Assembly (NCBI GenBank): GCA_022702545.1 | Contig: JAHRBC010000008.1 | Span: forward strand, 1-64,000 | DNA from: Phycomyces nitens | Taxonomy: Eukaryota; Mucoromycota; Mucoromycetes; Mucorales; Phycomycetaceae | Length of the DNA: 64,000 bases | Reading direction: 5' to 3' | In this document: piece after piece, positions 25,579 through 37,913 of the stretch | Numbering within the stretch: position 1 is the first letter of the stretch | How the letters are laid out: the number at the start of each line of letters is the position of its first letter | Program-made: the position numbers and the translations under genes | Notes under the pieces: generated by a model | Told to the model about the DNA's origin: nothing | The model's database searches: none | The model's input: the letters and a program-made list of their open reading frames with translations, nothing else

Positions 25579-28500
25579 ATGTTTGCCATTCCCAATGCTA
25601 ATGAAGTTGAATGCCGATGCTCGAAATGCGTTTGCAATCCTGCTGGCTACATGATCACTGCCAAAAGAACTGCCAAGCGTCATGCTCAGAGTGACAAAGA
25701 CAGAGAATTGGATAGAAATATCAATCGTAAATAAAATGGCTATTATATAGTGTGGGCTGTAATATTAATAATATTTTAAATAGTCTTACCCATCTATCAA
25801 AGCAGTGTTGATGTGGACATGGAAGCAATTGAATTTGAAGAGGACATTGAATGTACATAGTATTTTATTTTTTATACTCAATATACACTTTACTTATGCT
25901 CGGTTTCAATAGATGACAGTTACTCTAATGATGTACCGTCATCCATGGAATATCCCGATGGGTTCTTACCTCTTTCGGCCGAAGATTTTCTTTTTGGAAC
26001 AGATGAGCTCATTGAAGAATATTCATCTGAGCATGAATCGTCTGATGAAGATGCCAAGGAAGAAGAGGCCGAGCAGAGTGAAGGTCAGCAATAAACAAGT
26101 GTTGCTAGTGCCTTTGGATAAAAGATATTAATATTTAATTATCATTAATACTCACAGAGAATTCAGCCAATCTTCCTGAAGATCCATGGCATAGATTGAT
26201 AGTCATTTTTCTTGTCATGTTTATTTCTTCCTTTGTTGTTGATGAGGGTGCCGTGATATTAATTTCATTCATTAACGCAATCTTGGAGCACTATGGGGAA
26301 AGCTTCAGACTCCCAACAAGTATCCCCGGTTTAAAGAAGATGACTGGATACAGTGCTATGACAAGTGGTGTGTCAACATTTGTTGCATGCAGTGATTGTC
26401 ACACTCTGTATAAAAGCAATAGTGAAGTACCTACTTGTTGTACTGGAAAGAAACTTGGCCGCCAGAATGAATGTGGAAACAGTCTGTTCAAGTCTGGAAT
26501 TAGTAATGGATTGACTGCAAAGCGCACTTTTGTATACAACTTGCTGAAAACTGCCTTGGCAAAGCTTTTCAAGCGTCCTTCATTTGAAACAGCCATAAAC
26601 ATGTGGAATTGTGGTCCAAAGGTTCCTGGCACCATGTTTGATGTTTATGATGGAAAGATGTGGAAGGAGTTTGTGGACGAGGACGGCATGCAGTTTGTGG
26701 CCAAAGAAAGATCATTGCTGTTAACACTCAACATCAATTGGTTCCAGCCTTTTGATGGGGTAACTTATTCTTGCGGTGCGATATATCTTACAATCAACAA
26801 TTTGCCAAGAGATGAACGTAATAAGATGGAGAATGTGATTCTCATTGGGCTCATGCCAGGTCCCAAAGAAGCAAGCACTGCTGAGATCAACAACTACCTG
26901 CGCCCCCTTGTTGATGAGCTCAAGGATCTGTACACTGGTATCAGTATTGATACGTATAGTCGTTCTGGTGCTTTGGTTTGTGCTGCTCTGCTGATGGTTG
27001 CATGTGATATACCTGCTGCAAGAAAGACATGCGGATTCACTTCTCACAACAGCAGAAACGCATGCCATAAGTGCAATCGGCACTTTTTCCGTTTTGAAGG
27101 CACATCCATTGTTGACTATTCTGGATTCAACTCTTCAGAGTGGATTGGCCGCACAAAAGAAGAGAACCGCCAGCATGCCATCATGTGGAAAAACGCAGCA
27201 AGCTTGACAGAGAGAAAGCAATTGGAAGTTGAGAATGGAGTGCGGTGGTCTGAGCTTCACCGCCTTTCATACTTTGAGCCAGTCAGGGCAACCATTGTGG
27301 ACCCAATGCACAACCTCTTCCTTGGAACGGCCAAGCGCATGATGGAAAAGTGGATCCTGTGTGGTCATCTTGATGATAACGACCTTTGTGAGATGCAGGT
27401 TGAGGCAAACACGATTACATTGCCCATGGAATATGCCACTCTCACCACCAAGATCGCAAAGGGATTTCCATTCATGAAGGCAGATGAATGGAAATCATGG
27501 TGCTTGATTTACTCGCCTGTTGTGCTGAAGGGACGGTTGGAAGATAATCTGTTTGCCAACTGGATCAAGTTTGTTGATGCCTGCCGATTATTGACGAAGC
27601 CAACAATCAGTGAAGAAGAGGTTGAGCTTGCTCATGATAGTCTCGAGAGATTCTGCAGTGGGTGTGAAGAATTGTACGAGCATGACGTCCTGTCTCCAAA
27701 CATGCACCTTCACCTCCATTTGAAAGAGACAATCCAAGATTTCGGGCCCATTTATGGATATTGGCTGTTCAGCTTTGAACGCTACAATGGGCTTGTCAAA
27801 GGCTTTAATACCAATCATAAAGCCAGTTTTGAGAAGACGTACATGAATAAGTTTGTCCAAAGTGGTTCAAAAGGTGACTTTTACCAAGCTCATCTTGCCA
27901 CTATCACCAGCCCAAGTCATCTTGCTCTGTTCAACAGACTGTCTCCCACCACTGTGTTTGCGCCTCAGCAAAATAGGCTGTCGATTTTTTCTCTCCCTGC
28001 CTTTTTGGAATCAGCAATGGATCCAACAAAGCAAACGTTTGGCAATGAGCCCCTTCCATCATCTGCCCTGCCATTGGTCCTGAAAACACCAACAACAATG
28101 AGGAAAATTGAGTACGAATGCCTGCTGAAGTATTACAAGATGGAATATGCCGATGATGATTTTTGCAGTGCAAAGAACATCATTAGAAGCACAAACTTTG
28201 TCAATGACAGAATCCAGAAGTTTACCTTGATAAATCTTCTTGGACAAGTCTATAAAGGCAGCGAGGGGGCAAACGGAAGAGGTTCATATATCCAGGCAAT
28301 GTATATTGAGAAAAACGGTGATTCTGAGGAGATATACGCTGGTTGTATTAAATATCTTTTTGTTCACAATTTTTTGCCAACCCCTACTCCAGCCAACTTT
28401 CTTGTGCACCTGAATCCTCAGCATGTTTTTGCTTTTGTTGAGTGGTATGAAATCCCTTACCATCAACCAAGAATCAACCAGGGTATTGAGCTGTATAAGC

Positions 28501-28640
28501 CAACTTTTCAAAAGTACAACTATGATAATATTTTGCCTGTCCATTGCATCCTTTTGCCAATTGCGATAGGCAATCATATTTCTGGTCGTGGTGCAGCCAA
28601 AGTTCTTGTCATTCCCTTGCCTAGAAAGCTTTATGCTTAG
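25579..28640 (+). CDS. Tnp2-like transposase of element E (4 exons)
   Basis: Exons are 25579-25726, 25784-25852, 25913-26083 and 26158-28640, all introns phase 1, 956 residues, no frame break. Exon 1 is 148 nt, the same length as in D and H, and encodes CRCSKC...RTAKRH. Exons 2-3 are acidic (to about residue 129). The large exon has CSDC (207-210), LNINWFQPFDG (Asn where D has the first Asp), GLMPGPKEA, VACDIPAARKT, HNSRNACHKC, VDPMHN, MHLHLHL and SFERYNG, and ends IPLPRKLYA, the usual C-terminus. Length and motif order match D, F and G. The Asp to Asn change in LNI(D/N)W might matter if that Asp is catalytic, but the Asp in PFDG is kept. It is the best candidate here for an intact transposase. 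Confidence 0.88.
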
Positions 28641-28774
28641 ACTTCTTTTTCTTTTTCTTTTTCTTTTTTATTATTATTATTATTATCTTTCACTATCTTA
28701 TATAAAACATACAATACTTGTGTATTCAAAACAATATTAATGAAAGTATAGGAATGAGAGATGCAAGTAATTGT

Positions 28775-29960
28775 TTATTCACGTTTTGTCCACGTGGGCA
28801 TTTTGGCTACTAAGCCACGAGGAATTGCTTTTGATACAACTATGTGATGGCAAGCCTTCAGCTGGCCTGCTCTCTTTCCCAAATCACTTATTGCAAGAGT
28901 ATCGAGAAAGTCAAAGAACTCATTCAACTATCCAAATATTTTCTTTGTTAAACATATAATAAAAGTGGAAATATATGTTATAGCTACCTCATCACTTCGC
29001 CAGCTTGGGCGAAGCACTGTTACAGTTGTGTCTGTATCACTTTCGTCATCAGACATGACATCTCTATAAAAGACGCCACTGTAGTCTCTCCCAAACTTTT
29101 CGATGGAGGCGGCCTTGTGTTTGGCAAACGTTCTCTTCCGTCTCTTGAAGAGCTAAAAAATATAATGATAAATATATTTATGTTTCTCTTATTTTTTATA
29201 GAGCCACCTATGTCTGTCTTGCGATTGCCTCTTCTGTTTGCCTTTTTTTTGGCTTCTTTGCCCTCCAGTGAGAGCTTGCTGTTGGCCATGCAGTTGTAAT
29301 AGTTGTTTACTATCATACCACATAATTCTTTTGTTGGAACAAAGGCAGACTCACTCTGGCCACGCAGATACACCAACAAGTCATCTGCCACATTCTTGTT
29401 GACCTCATCAGACAACCCAACACTGACATCCCAAGTCATCTTTACATCATTCTCACTTATTGTTTGGGGATTATCAGTGTTGAGATTCATGTTTCTGAGG
29501 CGATCACAAATGAGTTTCTAGTTTATATTGATTAATAATGATTCAAGCAGTGTTTACTTTTAATATTTACTGAGATCTTTGGGTTTCTGCTATTGCCAAC
29601 AACATCTCGCAGTTGGATCTCAAAATTACTACTCTGGATAGCCTGTGGACCGGCCAACTGAGGAGCTTCTTGTCTCTTCATTGCATCAAAGACAAGACCA
29701 TCCACGGAAGTCATCATTTTGCTTCCACTATCCTTGAGTGTGCCGACATCATTGCACATAGTTGTCATTTTTTTGTCCAAGGTGGACAAGAGGTTGACTA
29801 TGTTATCAAATTCCTCTCTAGAAACCCCAACAACATCTTGTCTAGGAACAAGAGAAGGACGAACAGGTCCTACACGGCCATTGCTGACAGTATTAATCAA
29901 TGGTCTGGACATTGATCCATTTGCAGATGCATTTCTGGCGGTATTGATTCTTGGTGCCAT
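28775..29960 (-). CDS. Coiled-coil accessory protein of element E (4 exons, possible frameshift)
   Basis: Minus-strand exons are 29960-29571, 29517 to about 29208, 29152-28988 and 28927-28775. The first and last two are phase 0, as in D, F and G. Exon 2 ends one base out of phase at the only good donor (GTGGCT). Losing one base from the T8 run at 29243-29250 would fix it, so a homopolymer indel is suspected; a GC donor is the alternative. Exon 1 encodes a Ser/Arg-rich start and a coiled coil (FDNIVNLLSTLDKKM). Exon 3 begins LFKRRKRTFAKHK, a basic patch, then an acidic stretch and RPSWRSDE. Exon 4 is a helical tail. No known domain was recognised. It is convergent with the transposase (134 bp between stops). 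Confidence 0.72.
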
Positions 29961-31479
29961 TTTCTTAATTATTCAATAAATAAATCAGCATATATAATAT
30001 ATTTTGATAGCCCATTATGAACTTACATGATAAAGAAGATGGTGGTTAGAGTTATTGAAAGAGTAAAGAAGTATATGTAGATATTAATAAGAATATAAGA
30101 GACTCTATTATACTTTGTCTATAAACCAAGACGGAGTCAAATTCTTATTAATATATAGACCAAAACCTTTTTCTTGGGCACTTTCAATGTATAACTAACA
30201 TGACTCTCCGATTTCAAAGCAAGAGAGAATGATCATGCGTATTTCAGGGGGCATAGATATTTTAATCGTAATTTTTATTTTTTATTCTTTTACCCTTTTT
30301 CTGCTCTTTAACACTATGTAAGTATATCACCTAAAATTCTCGCACCTTACATTATATACACATAGGGTGCCAAACATCAGATTTCTTTTATACAAAAGGT
30401 AATTACTATCAATCACATTCTTTACACGTTGGTCATGTCTCTTACCATAATATTTTCAAATAGCTGCGACTTGCCATGATATCATTTTATAATCCATGTT
30501 TATCAAAAAGTTATTATTGCACCCATGTATGTATTTCTTCCTTTCTTTACTTTCTCATTTATAAAAAAGACATTGCTCTAACATGATTGCAGTTTACATT
30601 GTATACTCTTAGTAAACCAAATATCCATTTATTCAACTGCCAAAGGTATGTATTTTCAACTATTTCTCTTGTTAAAAATATTTTTCTAATATCAATTATA
30701 GTATATCCATGCCCAAATATATCCATTATTACGAGCATATGAATATATACTGGCTTGTTTATATCAGTATACTCTTGTTTCTTTCATTTAATGAAATACC
30801 CGGTTGCCAAGTAAGTACCTTGCCTTTCAACTCTATAAAATGCTATAACAAAAAATCTAAAATGTGCTCTTTTACTCAATTACTAGACTATAAAACTTGG
30901 TCAGGTAAATATAATCGGAATCCATGTTCTTCAGGTAGGAAATAAAATATGGTCTGCAAGAACCATTAGACATATTATTAGAATAAGACCATGTAGTCCA
31001 GATCAAGAGATTATATTACTGCTAGTGCTTTTACAAATAAAAATATTATAATAAAATATACAAAATTATTATATCCTACCAAAACAAAATCAATATCAAA
31101 TGTGTTTTTTTAAAAATCCGATCAATACCAGGTGTTGTTGAAGCAATTGATCCAATAGAATGAATCAATAGGCAGCCGAAACCACCTAGTATTGAAAAAA
31201 TAACAGCTCTCTCAAATCCAGGTGGTTTATAAATGGGGTTTTTTAGTAATCTATATTTGTAATTTTACAGATACTTGGCTTTCAATTAAGGTTCGCACAC
31301 AGATAATGTACCTAAGCTCCCTTTCATAATGACAAAGTAATCAATACCATTTGGGCAAAAATCCAATATTATGTCAGCTAGGTATTCTATAATATTATGC
31401 TGTCAAGCATTATTATGTTACATAATATCCCAATAACCAACACCTGTTATTTCCATGATTTGCGTATATTTTTCCAGTG
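29961..31479 (+). other. Non-coding arm of E with mini exon-like segments
   Basis: Plus-strand splice-like pairs delimit short segments: donors at 30399, 30527, 30646, 30811 and 30905 and acceptors before 30464, 30593, 30702 and 30887. Three segments end in GCCAAAG, CACCCAT or GCCAA before GTATGT or GTAAGT. The implied introns are 65, 66, 56 and 76 bp. There is no long ORF, and the last part runs A+T-rich to the inverted end. Confidence 0.5.
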
Positions 31480-32035
31480 AACAATGAAGATCCTCTCCAT
31501 TGGGGATGTTCTGACAAAAATGCTTGCCAATTCTGAGAACAGAGAGCTCCTCCACCATAGAGCCAACAGAGAATCACGTGCCGGCGAGATAAGTGATATC
31601 TTTGATGGTGAGAACTATCAGCAGCTAATGAGACAAGGCATGTTCTCCAGTCCCGACGACATTGCCTTGGGCCTTTACACCGATGGTTTTGTCAACCAGA
31701 AAAAAGGCAAAGCCTCATATACCATCATTCATTTAATCATTTTCAACATCGATCCATCCATAAGGTAATTAATATTTTAAACAAACAAAATACTAATTAA
31801 AAGCTTAGATATACCACCCCATACCTCATACAACTCGCCATTTTGCCTGGTCCTAAAAAACCATCTGATTTGGATTCATTTTTAATACCCATCATAAATG
31901 AGCTAAAGGACCTCAAAGTTCATGGCCTCATTGTAAAGCACAATGGGGCTGAAATATGCCGATCGAAAGTTCACTTGCTGCTCGCGTCTGGAGACATCTC
32001 TGCAGTTGCAGACATGGCCCATCTTGGGTCACATA

Positions 32036-33645
32036 CAGTAGGTGGATAAAGGGTTCGCATATTTATATATTATTTATTATTCTTATAATATCTCTATGAA
32101 TATGCATCATATTAGCATAAAACAAAAAGTATTTGAAAGATATTTTTAGGTGTATATTTATTATAAATTTTATAAGCGGAGATTCAAAACATATTGAGAT
32201 AAATAAATACAAAGATTTTTATTACATGCGAACCCTTTTGCCACTTTTATTAATATTTAGTATTTTTGCCTTTTGCCTTAATTACTGCTTCAACTCTTGC
32301 TGGCATTGTATCTATATACTTTTTACAAATATCCTGCGTGATATTGTTCCATTCTTTATCACATCTTTCCCAAAGTTCATGTACTCCTTTAGCCTTCAAA
32401 GAGTATAAAGAAAGTTGCAACTTTAAATGATGCCAAAGATGCTCAATTGGGTTCAGGTCTGGGGATTGGGCTGGCCAAGGGAGTACTTGCAATTTCATAT
32501 CACTGATGTACTGTTTGGTTGTCTTGGCTGTGTGTTTTGGGTCATTATCATGCTGAAAAATGATATTTTGCTTATCAAAACCATAGAAATCTATAGTTTC
32601 TTTCAGGTTATCTTCAAGTATATCACAGTAAACTTTCCTTGTCATAAGTTCTTGTATGTGACAACCATATCCAATGCCTTCATAAGTCATACATCCCCAC
32701 ATCATCAAACTGCCTCCTCCATGTTTTACAGTTAAATCAAGATGATGGTCTCGTAGTGGGTCATCTGGCCTTTTCCAATGATATTTTACTCCATCAGATC
32801 CCCAAATATTGATTTTGGTCTCATCTGAGAATATAACATGTTTCCAATCATGAATAGTCCAGTGTCAATGCTCTAAAGCCCATTTAAGTCTTGCTTGTTG
32901 ATTTTTCTCTGATATCATTGGCTTCTTCTTTTTAATTGCTGCTCTGAAACCAAGTGCCTTCAGGGTCTTGCAAACAGTAGAATAGTCAAGCTGCAGTCCT
33001 TCTTGATCCAATTTCATATGTGCTTCTTTGGCAGTTTGTATTTCACTAGTTATAAATTGTCTTACTAACAGGCGCCTTCTGACTTGTGAAATTTTTGCAA
33101 TTCGGCCACCAATAGAGATTTTTTCAGTGATCTTCATCTTCTTTTTATACTTGGATACAGTCCCAGCAGAGATAGAAAGGTTCTTGGAAATTTTCTTGAC
33201 AGAGGCACCACTTTGAAGCTGACTTTGGATAGAAATTCTGAGAGAAAGAGGTAGAATTTTCATTTTAAAAGAAACAAGGAATAATATGAAAATAAAAAGA
33301 AAAACTTAGTCATTTATATATGTTTTTGTTTTATATTCCGATTATATGACACATTTTGACTATTATATGTGACTTTGAACGATTTATAAGCAAAAGTCAT
33401 AGAGAAATAATTTATTTTCTACTAATTTATCCAAAGTGGAACAAGGGTTCGCATACTTTTCAAAAATTTGTCTGAGTTTTATTAAATCAATATTCATTCT
33501 CAGCCGTTGATATTTTTATATTTGGTAGTTTTATATATAATGCATATAAAACAAAATGTTTTATATGAAAATATTAAAAATTGAAAGAGTACTATCAAAA
33601 TATATATTTTTTAATAGAATATGCAAACCCTTTTTCCACCTACTG
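32036..33645 (-). mobile_element. Tc1/mariner (DD34E) element, 1.61 kb
   Basis: The ends match as inverted repeats for 27 bp with two differences (32036-32062 against 33619-33645; both begin CAGTAGGTGG and share AAAGGGTT). TA lies on each side (32034-32035 and 33646-33647). It interrupts exon 4 of the B transposase gene, and removing it restores the GSHSSLFGCHICE reading. Each arm of about 210 bp ends in an inward copy of the AAGGGTTCGCAT motif (about 32225 and 33445), so each arm is itself fold-back. Confidence 0.93.
32250..33263 (-). pseudogene. Tc1-type transposase with one in-frame TGA
   Basis: One frame of 338 codons runs from the ATG at 33263 to the stop at 32250, close to the usual Tc1 length of about 340. 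It is broken only by TGA at 32865-32867, where a CGA Arg codon is the simplest ancestor. The N-terminal 110 residues form the helix-turn-helix pair (SIQSQLQSGASVKKISKNL). The catalytic part shows FSDET (first Asp), QHDNDPKHTA (second Asp) and SPDLNPIEHLW (Glu), with 34 residues between the second Asp and the Glu. All three catalytic acids are present. The stop separates the DNA-binding from the catalytic half, so the copy is probably inactive. Confidence 0.9.
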
Positions 33646-36600
33646 TAGCAGTCTGTTTGGTTGCCATATTTGTGAGACCAAGGGAAAACCAGCAGATAAC
33701 AGAAGGCATGGAGTATACTTTGACGACAGCTCTGCTCCTCTAAGACCTGTTGAACATTTTTATACCAGCAACCCTGTAAGTATATGAATATTCAATTAAT
33801 CATTCTTTTTATACTAAATAATTATTTATAATAGATCAAAAATATATACCAGCCAAGTCTCTTTACCGAGCTCGCAACATTTTCAGGTTCATCATTTTTT
33901 GTATTAGATGAACTGCATTTAATTGCAAGAGGAATTGGCAAACACCTCTTTGAACTTATATCCATCGCTCAATCTAAAGACAAAATTTTTTACTATACCC
34001 AAGAAGACAATACCCAGTCAGCAGACAATTACCCTTTTTATATACCCAGATCTGACTTGGAGACCATTGGCAACTGCATTTCCAACTCTAGGCAGTTTAT
34101 ACCCGTTTCATTCCAAGGCAGCTTTGACAATATATTCCAGAAAATCAATGGCACTCGTGCAGTAGATCGGCTCGATTTCCTCCTTTACATTATACCCACA
34201 GTTGTCGTCCCCTATTCACCAAGCAGGGCTGCAAAAATTGCCATCTTGTCCTTGGTAAAAGGGTGTGCACTTGCATTACAATGGTCCCTCACATATACCC
34301 TGATCGACGAAATGGAGAGGTATGTCAAACAAAAGTGAATCATTACTTTTATTTAACATTTATTATTACCTTTTTTTTCAATAGGCATTTCAAAGACTGG
34401 CATGCATTCCTATTATACCAAGTTCATCAAAAGACACTATCTCGTAGTGTCTTCCGACCAGTCCAGCATTATCTCATCCATATACCCCATATAATAAGAC
34501 GCCAGGGCCCTCTAAGAAGTTATTCTACCAGATCGATGGAGAGGATTATTGGCGTCTATTCCAAGCTCATTAGGTCAAAGTCCAAAGGCGGGCGAAATGC
34601 CAGCTTACTCGTAGAACGATTTGCGATCCACAGATATATCCATACAGCCATCGATCTTCATAACCATACCAGCATCATTCATCCTCATACCTACAATGAA
34701 TCAAGTTTCATAAATATACCCAACGATGAAAGTGGTGCTCAGCTATGGGAACCATTTCATCGTAATACCCAGTTGCTTGATGATACTATTGAAGACATAA
34801 ACAGCAACATTGTGAGAAATGCGTTGCTCAGATATTATACCCGAAATACCACCACATATACCACTGAGATCGCTGACTCATCAATTGTTGTTGCTTCCCG
34901 TCTTTGGAAAGACTCTACAGTGTACTCTTCATCCATATATCGAAAAATGAAAAACAAGACCAGCCGCGGTAACCATCATATCATGTTTACTTGTACATAT
35001 AAAAAGTAAGTATTGGTATTAGTCAAAATACAAAGTAAAGATTGCACTACGGCGGAAAAAATGGTAGTAAAGACTCTGTATAAGGCGATTTCGGTAGCTG
35101 TTACCGTTTTTTTAGTGCGAAAAAAAAGGGTAGTTATGAGGCAGGAATAGGCACAGCTACCGTTTTTTTATCCAACCAAAATCGTTTCTTTATATACTAT
35201 AGCCTCTCTTTTATATTACTTTATATACTAGCACCCATTCTTTTTTTACTGCCATTTATTTGAAATAATGGTTTATTTTTTATTATAATTTCGATTTATT
35301 TCAAATAATATTAAAATATATATAATAATAATATAGAAACACCAAAAGCAAATACTATTTAATATTATAAAACGTATATGGTACAAACCTTTTACTCAAT
35401 CTATACACGATGCCAACAACATGTTGTTATGACTTGGATGGCCTTTGGTCTTCACCGATTGCTATAAAAATATTGTGGTCAGAGAATGAAGCAATCAAAT
35501 AAACCGAATATATTGTTTTGGGTAGCATACCAGTATATATTGTGCTTGTTAATCAGCGTGCCGAGCATCTTGTTGTGAATCACTGTCATGACTTGGAAGG
35601 CCTTTGGTCTTCATCAATTGCTATAAAGATATTGTGGTCAGAGAATGAAGCGATCAAATAAACCAAGCATATTGTTTTGGATAGCATACCAGTATATATT
35701 GTGCTTGTTAATCGGTATACCAAGCATCTCTTGAATTAATGCCACTATATGAAACGTACAGATGTAAATACTAGATGCAGTAGAAGGAGAATAGAGAATG
35801 CGCAATATGATTAATTAAAGAGTGTAAACATATTATAATATTCTTACCATAGAAAATATATTGCTGTAAAGTCAGCTCATAAGATTTAAAACTAATTCGA
35901 ATATAATGGTAGTTGGCAGAATGAGTACATCATTAAGAAAACAATATGCATATTCTACAGAGATTCCCAGGTGGGGAGGTGGGGAACGACAAACTTTAGT
36001 GTAATATAGCTGTAAAAAATTTTCACCTTTTTTTAGTGTCTGAAAAATTATGAGATGAGTGTTTCATTCCTTGATTAAAGATAGCAGAGCTGAAGATGTG
36101 GTATACAAGATTCCAATTGGATGTTTATGTCATTGACAACCTTACATAAGGGAGGGTCATTTAGTTTTACTTCAAAAAAGTAGAGCAAAGAAAAGAAAAG
36201 AAATATAAACTAACCTCGGCGTAATACAGCTATAAAAAAATTTCATTTTTTTTGGTGCTTGAAAAAGGGCAAGATGTGTGTTTCATTCCTAGATTAAAAA
36301 CAACAGAGCTGAAGATGTGGTATACAAGATGCCAATCGGGCATTTATTAAGGTGGCAATCTTACGTGATGGAGAGTTATTCGATTTTATTTCAAAGGAGA
36401 GGACCAAAGCAAAGATAAAACAGCTAAAGGAAAAGAGGAAAAGAAAAAGTGCGCTAAAACATATACTAAAAATATGAGAGAACCAATAAGAGCAGCCTAA
36501 AGAATATTAAAGACTTAGTCTGTTTCTCTTAGATGAAGGCTCATTGCTCATTCCTAGTGGTGTAAACCTATATCAAACAGTAGAAATATTATATTAATAT

Positions 36601-36651
36601 TAAATTGAGAATAGATGAGCAACAAAAAAGCTCTAACTTATAGTACATCTG

Positions 36652-36909
36652 TCATGATTGGGGATTCAGCCTCGTCATCCATTTGAAATACCTCATCTTC
36701 CGAAAGAAAAGAACTGCTTGCTCTTTCCTGCTATAACATAATAAAAATATTGTATTAATTATAATGTATATTCAAATGTTTGTTAATTAATAAACTTGCC
36801 TGGCTGTTCTCTGCTATTTTTCTCTTACAAGTCTGGTTTGCACTCTTAAAGGTGTCTTGAAGAAGATTCTTGGCACACCACATTCTTTTGCACTTGTAAA
36901 TGTGGAGTG
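36652..36909 (-). pseudogene. 3' fragment of the coiled-coil gene in copy C
   Basis: It matches the last part of exon 2 and exon 3 of the B gene at 22963-23235, including the GC-donor intron. It breaks off at 36909, where sequence equivalent to 24173 begins. With no start and most of exon 2 gone, it is a remnant. Confidence 0.75.
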
Positions 36910-37035
36910 CTATTGTCCTAGCCATGCCTCACTGGCCACAATCATTGATGACAGGTACGTTGATTTTGTCATCATTGACCAAGAAGTGTCTTTGCTGCTG
37001 TTGCTATTATTAGTCAAATAATCTCTTACCTACCC

Positions 37036-37913
37036 ATGGAAAAAGTAATTAGAGTATACTCCAAGCTTATCACGTCAAACTTGAAGGGCGGTAGAAATGC
37101 CAGTTTGCTTGTTGAGCACTTTGCTGTTCATAGCTTTGTCAGTTCAGCAAACAGCTCTCAGAATTATCCTAGTACAAGTCAGCCGTCCACATATAATGAA
37201 GCAAGTTTCTTAGATCTTCTAGATGGTGTAAGTGCTGCCCAGCTATGGGAGCCATTCAACTGACATGCCAGCTTGAATGATGATGACTTGGAAGGTGTCA
37301 GCAGCCCTGTTGTCAAGAATACTTTGGCAAAGTACTATGTGCGAAACAGTGGTATGAACAGTATTGAACTTGATGACCCAACGATTGTTGTTGCTTCTTG
37401 TCTTTGGAAAAATTCAACCGTACATTCTTCATGTATGTACCGAAGAATAAAAAACGAGACCAGACGTGGCAATCATCATGTGATGTTTACCTGTCCATAC
37501 AGAAAGTGAGTATTGGTATTATTCAAAATACAAAATAGAGATCACTCACATTTTTTATATTTTTATCTAGCCGTCGCAATATAACTATTCAAAGCTGGTT
37601 TGTTGGCACCGTGGAATTTTATTTTGAGCATAAAGAGGTTGATGGCACACCGCACTTTCTGGCATTTGTTGAAGTGATGAAAGAGCATGGTACAGCAGCC
37701 CATGACTCATCTGTGCCAATCGTAATACGGCGGTCACACAGCTCAACTGGACAAACAACCCAGCCAAAATATGCTGTTAATGTGGATGACATTCAGCATC
37801 AAGTTGGGCTCATCCAGTACCCTCCGAGTAGTAATCAGTTCTTTATCATTGCACCATATTACGTGTTTAATGACAATCTGCGTGTGACCATGGGGAACCT
37901 TGCCACTTTATAA
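37036..37913 (+). pseudogene. C-terminal fragment of a B-type Tnp2-like transposase
   Basis: Two exons, 37036-37506 and 37571-37913, are joined by a GT-AG intron. The first resembles 34538-35005 of the B gene (shared RVYSKLI / GVYSKLI, KGGRNASLLVE, YNEASF / YNESSF, AQLWEPF, RGNHH.MFTC). It carries TGA at 37261-37263, where a CGA Arg is the likely ancestor. The second encodes NRRNITIQSWFVGTVEF... and ends GNLATL, the exon missing from the B gene. An ATG happens to lie at the deletion join, but the fragment lacks the catalytic region. Confidence 0.8.

Larger units (their letters stand above)
25347..31479 (+). mobile_element. CACTG-type element E (6.13 kb, two genes)
   Basis: It starts CACTGCAAAAATGG and ends with the complement of CACTGGAAAAATATACGC. 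AAC flanks both sides (25344-25346 and 31480-31482). Taking it out joins ...ATTGCAAC to AATGAAG and restores the B transposase frame, which confirms both ends. It contains a Tnp2-like gene, a convergent accessory gene and the mini-segment row. Confidence 0.92.
24533..35005 (+). pseudogene. Tnp2-like transposase gene of element B, interrupted by E and a Tc1 element
   Basis: Visible exons are 24533-24761, 24835-25074, 25148-25346 continuing at 31483-31764, 31809-32035 continuing after the Tc1 element to 33775, 33835-34319 and 34385-35005. The next intron begins at 35006 and is cut by copy C at 35045, so the native last exon is missing. Exon 1 has a C2H2-like CTQCGFD...HKRLH finger but two in-frame stops (24554-24556 TAG, 24632-24634 TAA). 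Later motifs include CPNGCKLY...CAACGEQRY (zinc ribbon), MKILSIGDVL, FDGENYQ, ILPGPKKP, GDISAVADM and GCHICETKG. This is the intron-rich Tnp2 type, distinct from the D-H type. Removing E and Tc1 restores the frame, so it aged little before they landed. Confidence 0.8.

Noticed and set aside
24332..31479. CATTG at 24332 preceded by AAC as the left end of element E
   Set aside because: The match to the right end is poor. CACTGCAAAAATGG at 25347, also preceded by AAC, fits better and its removal restores the B transposase frame.
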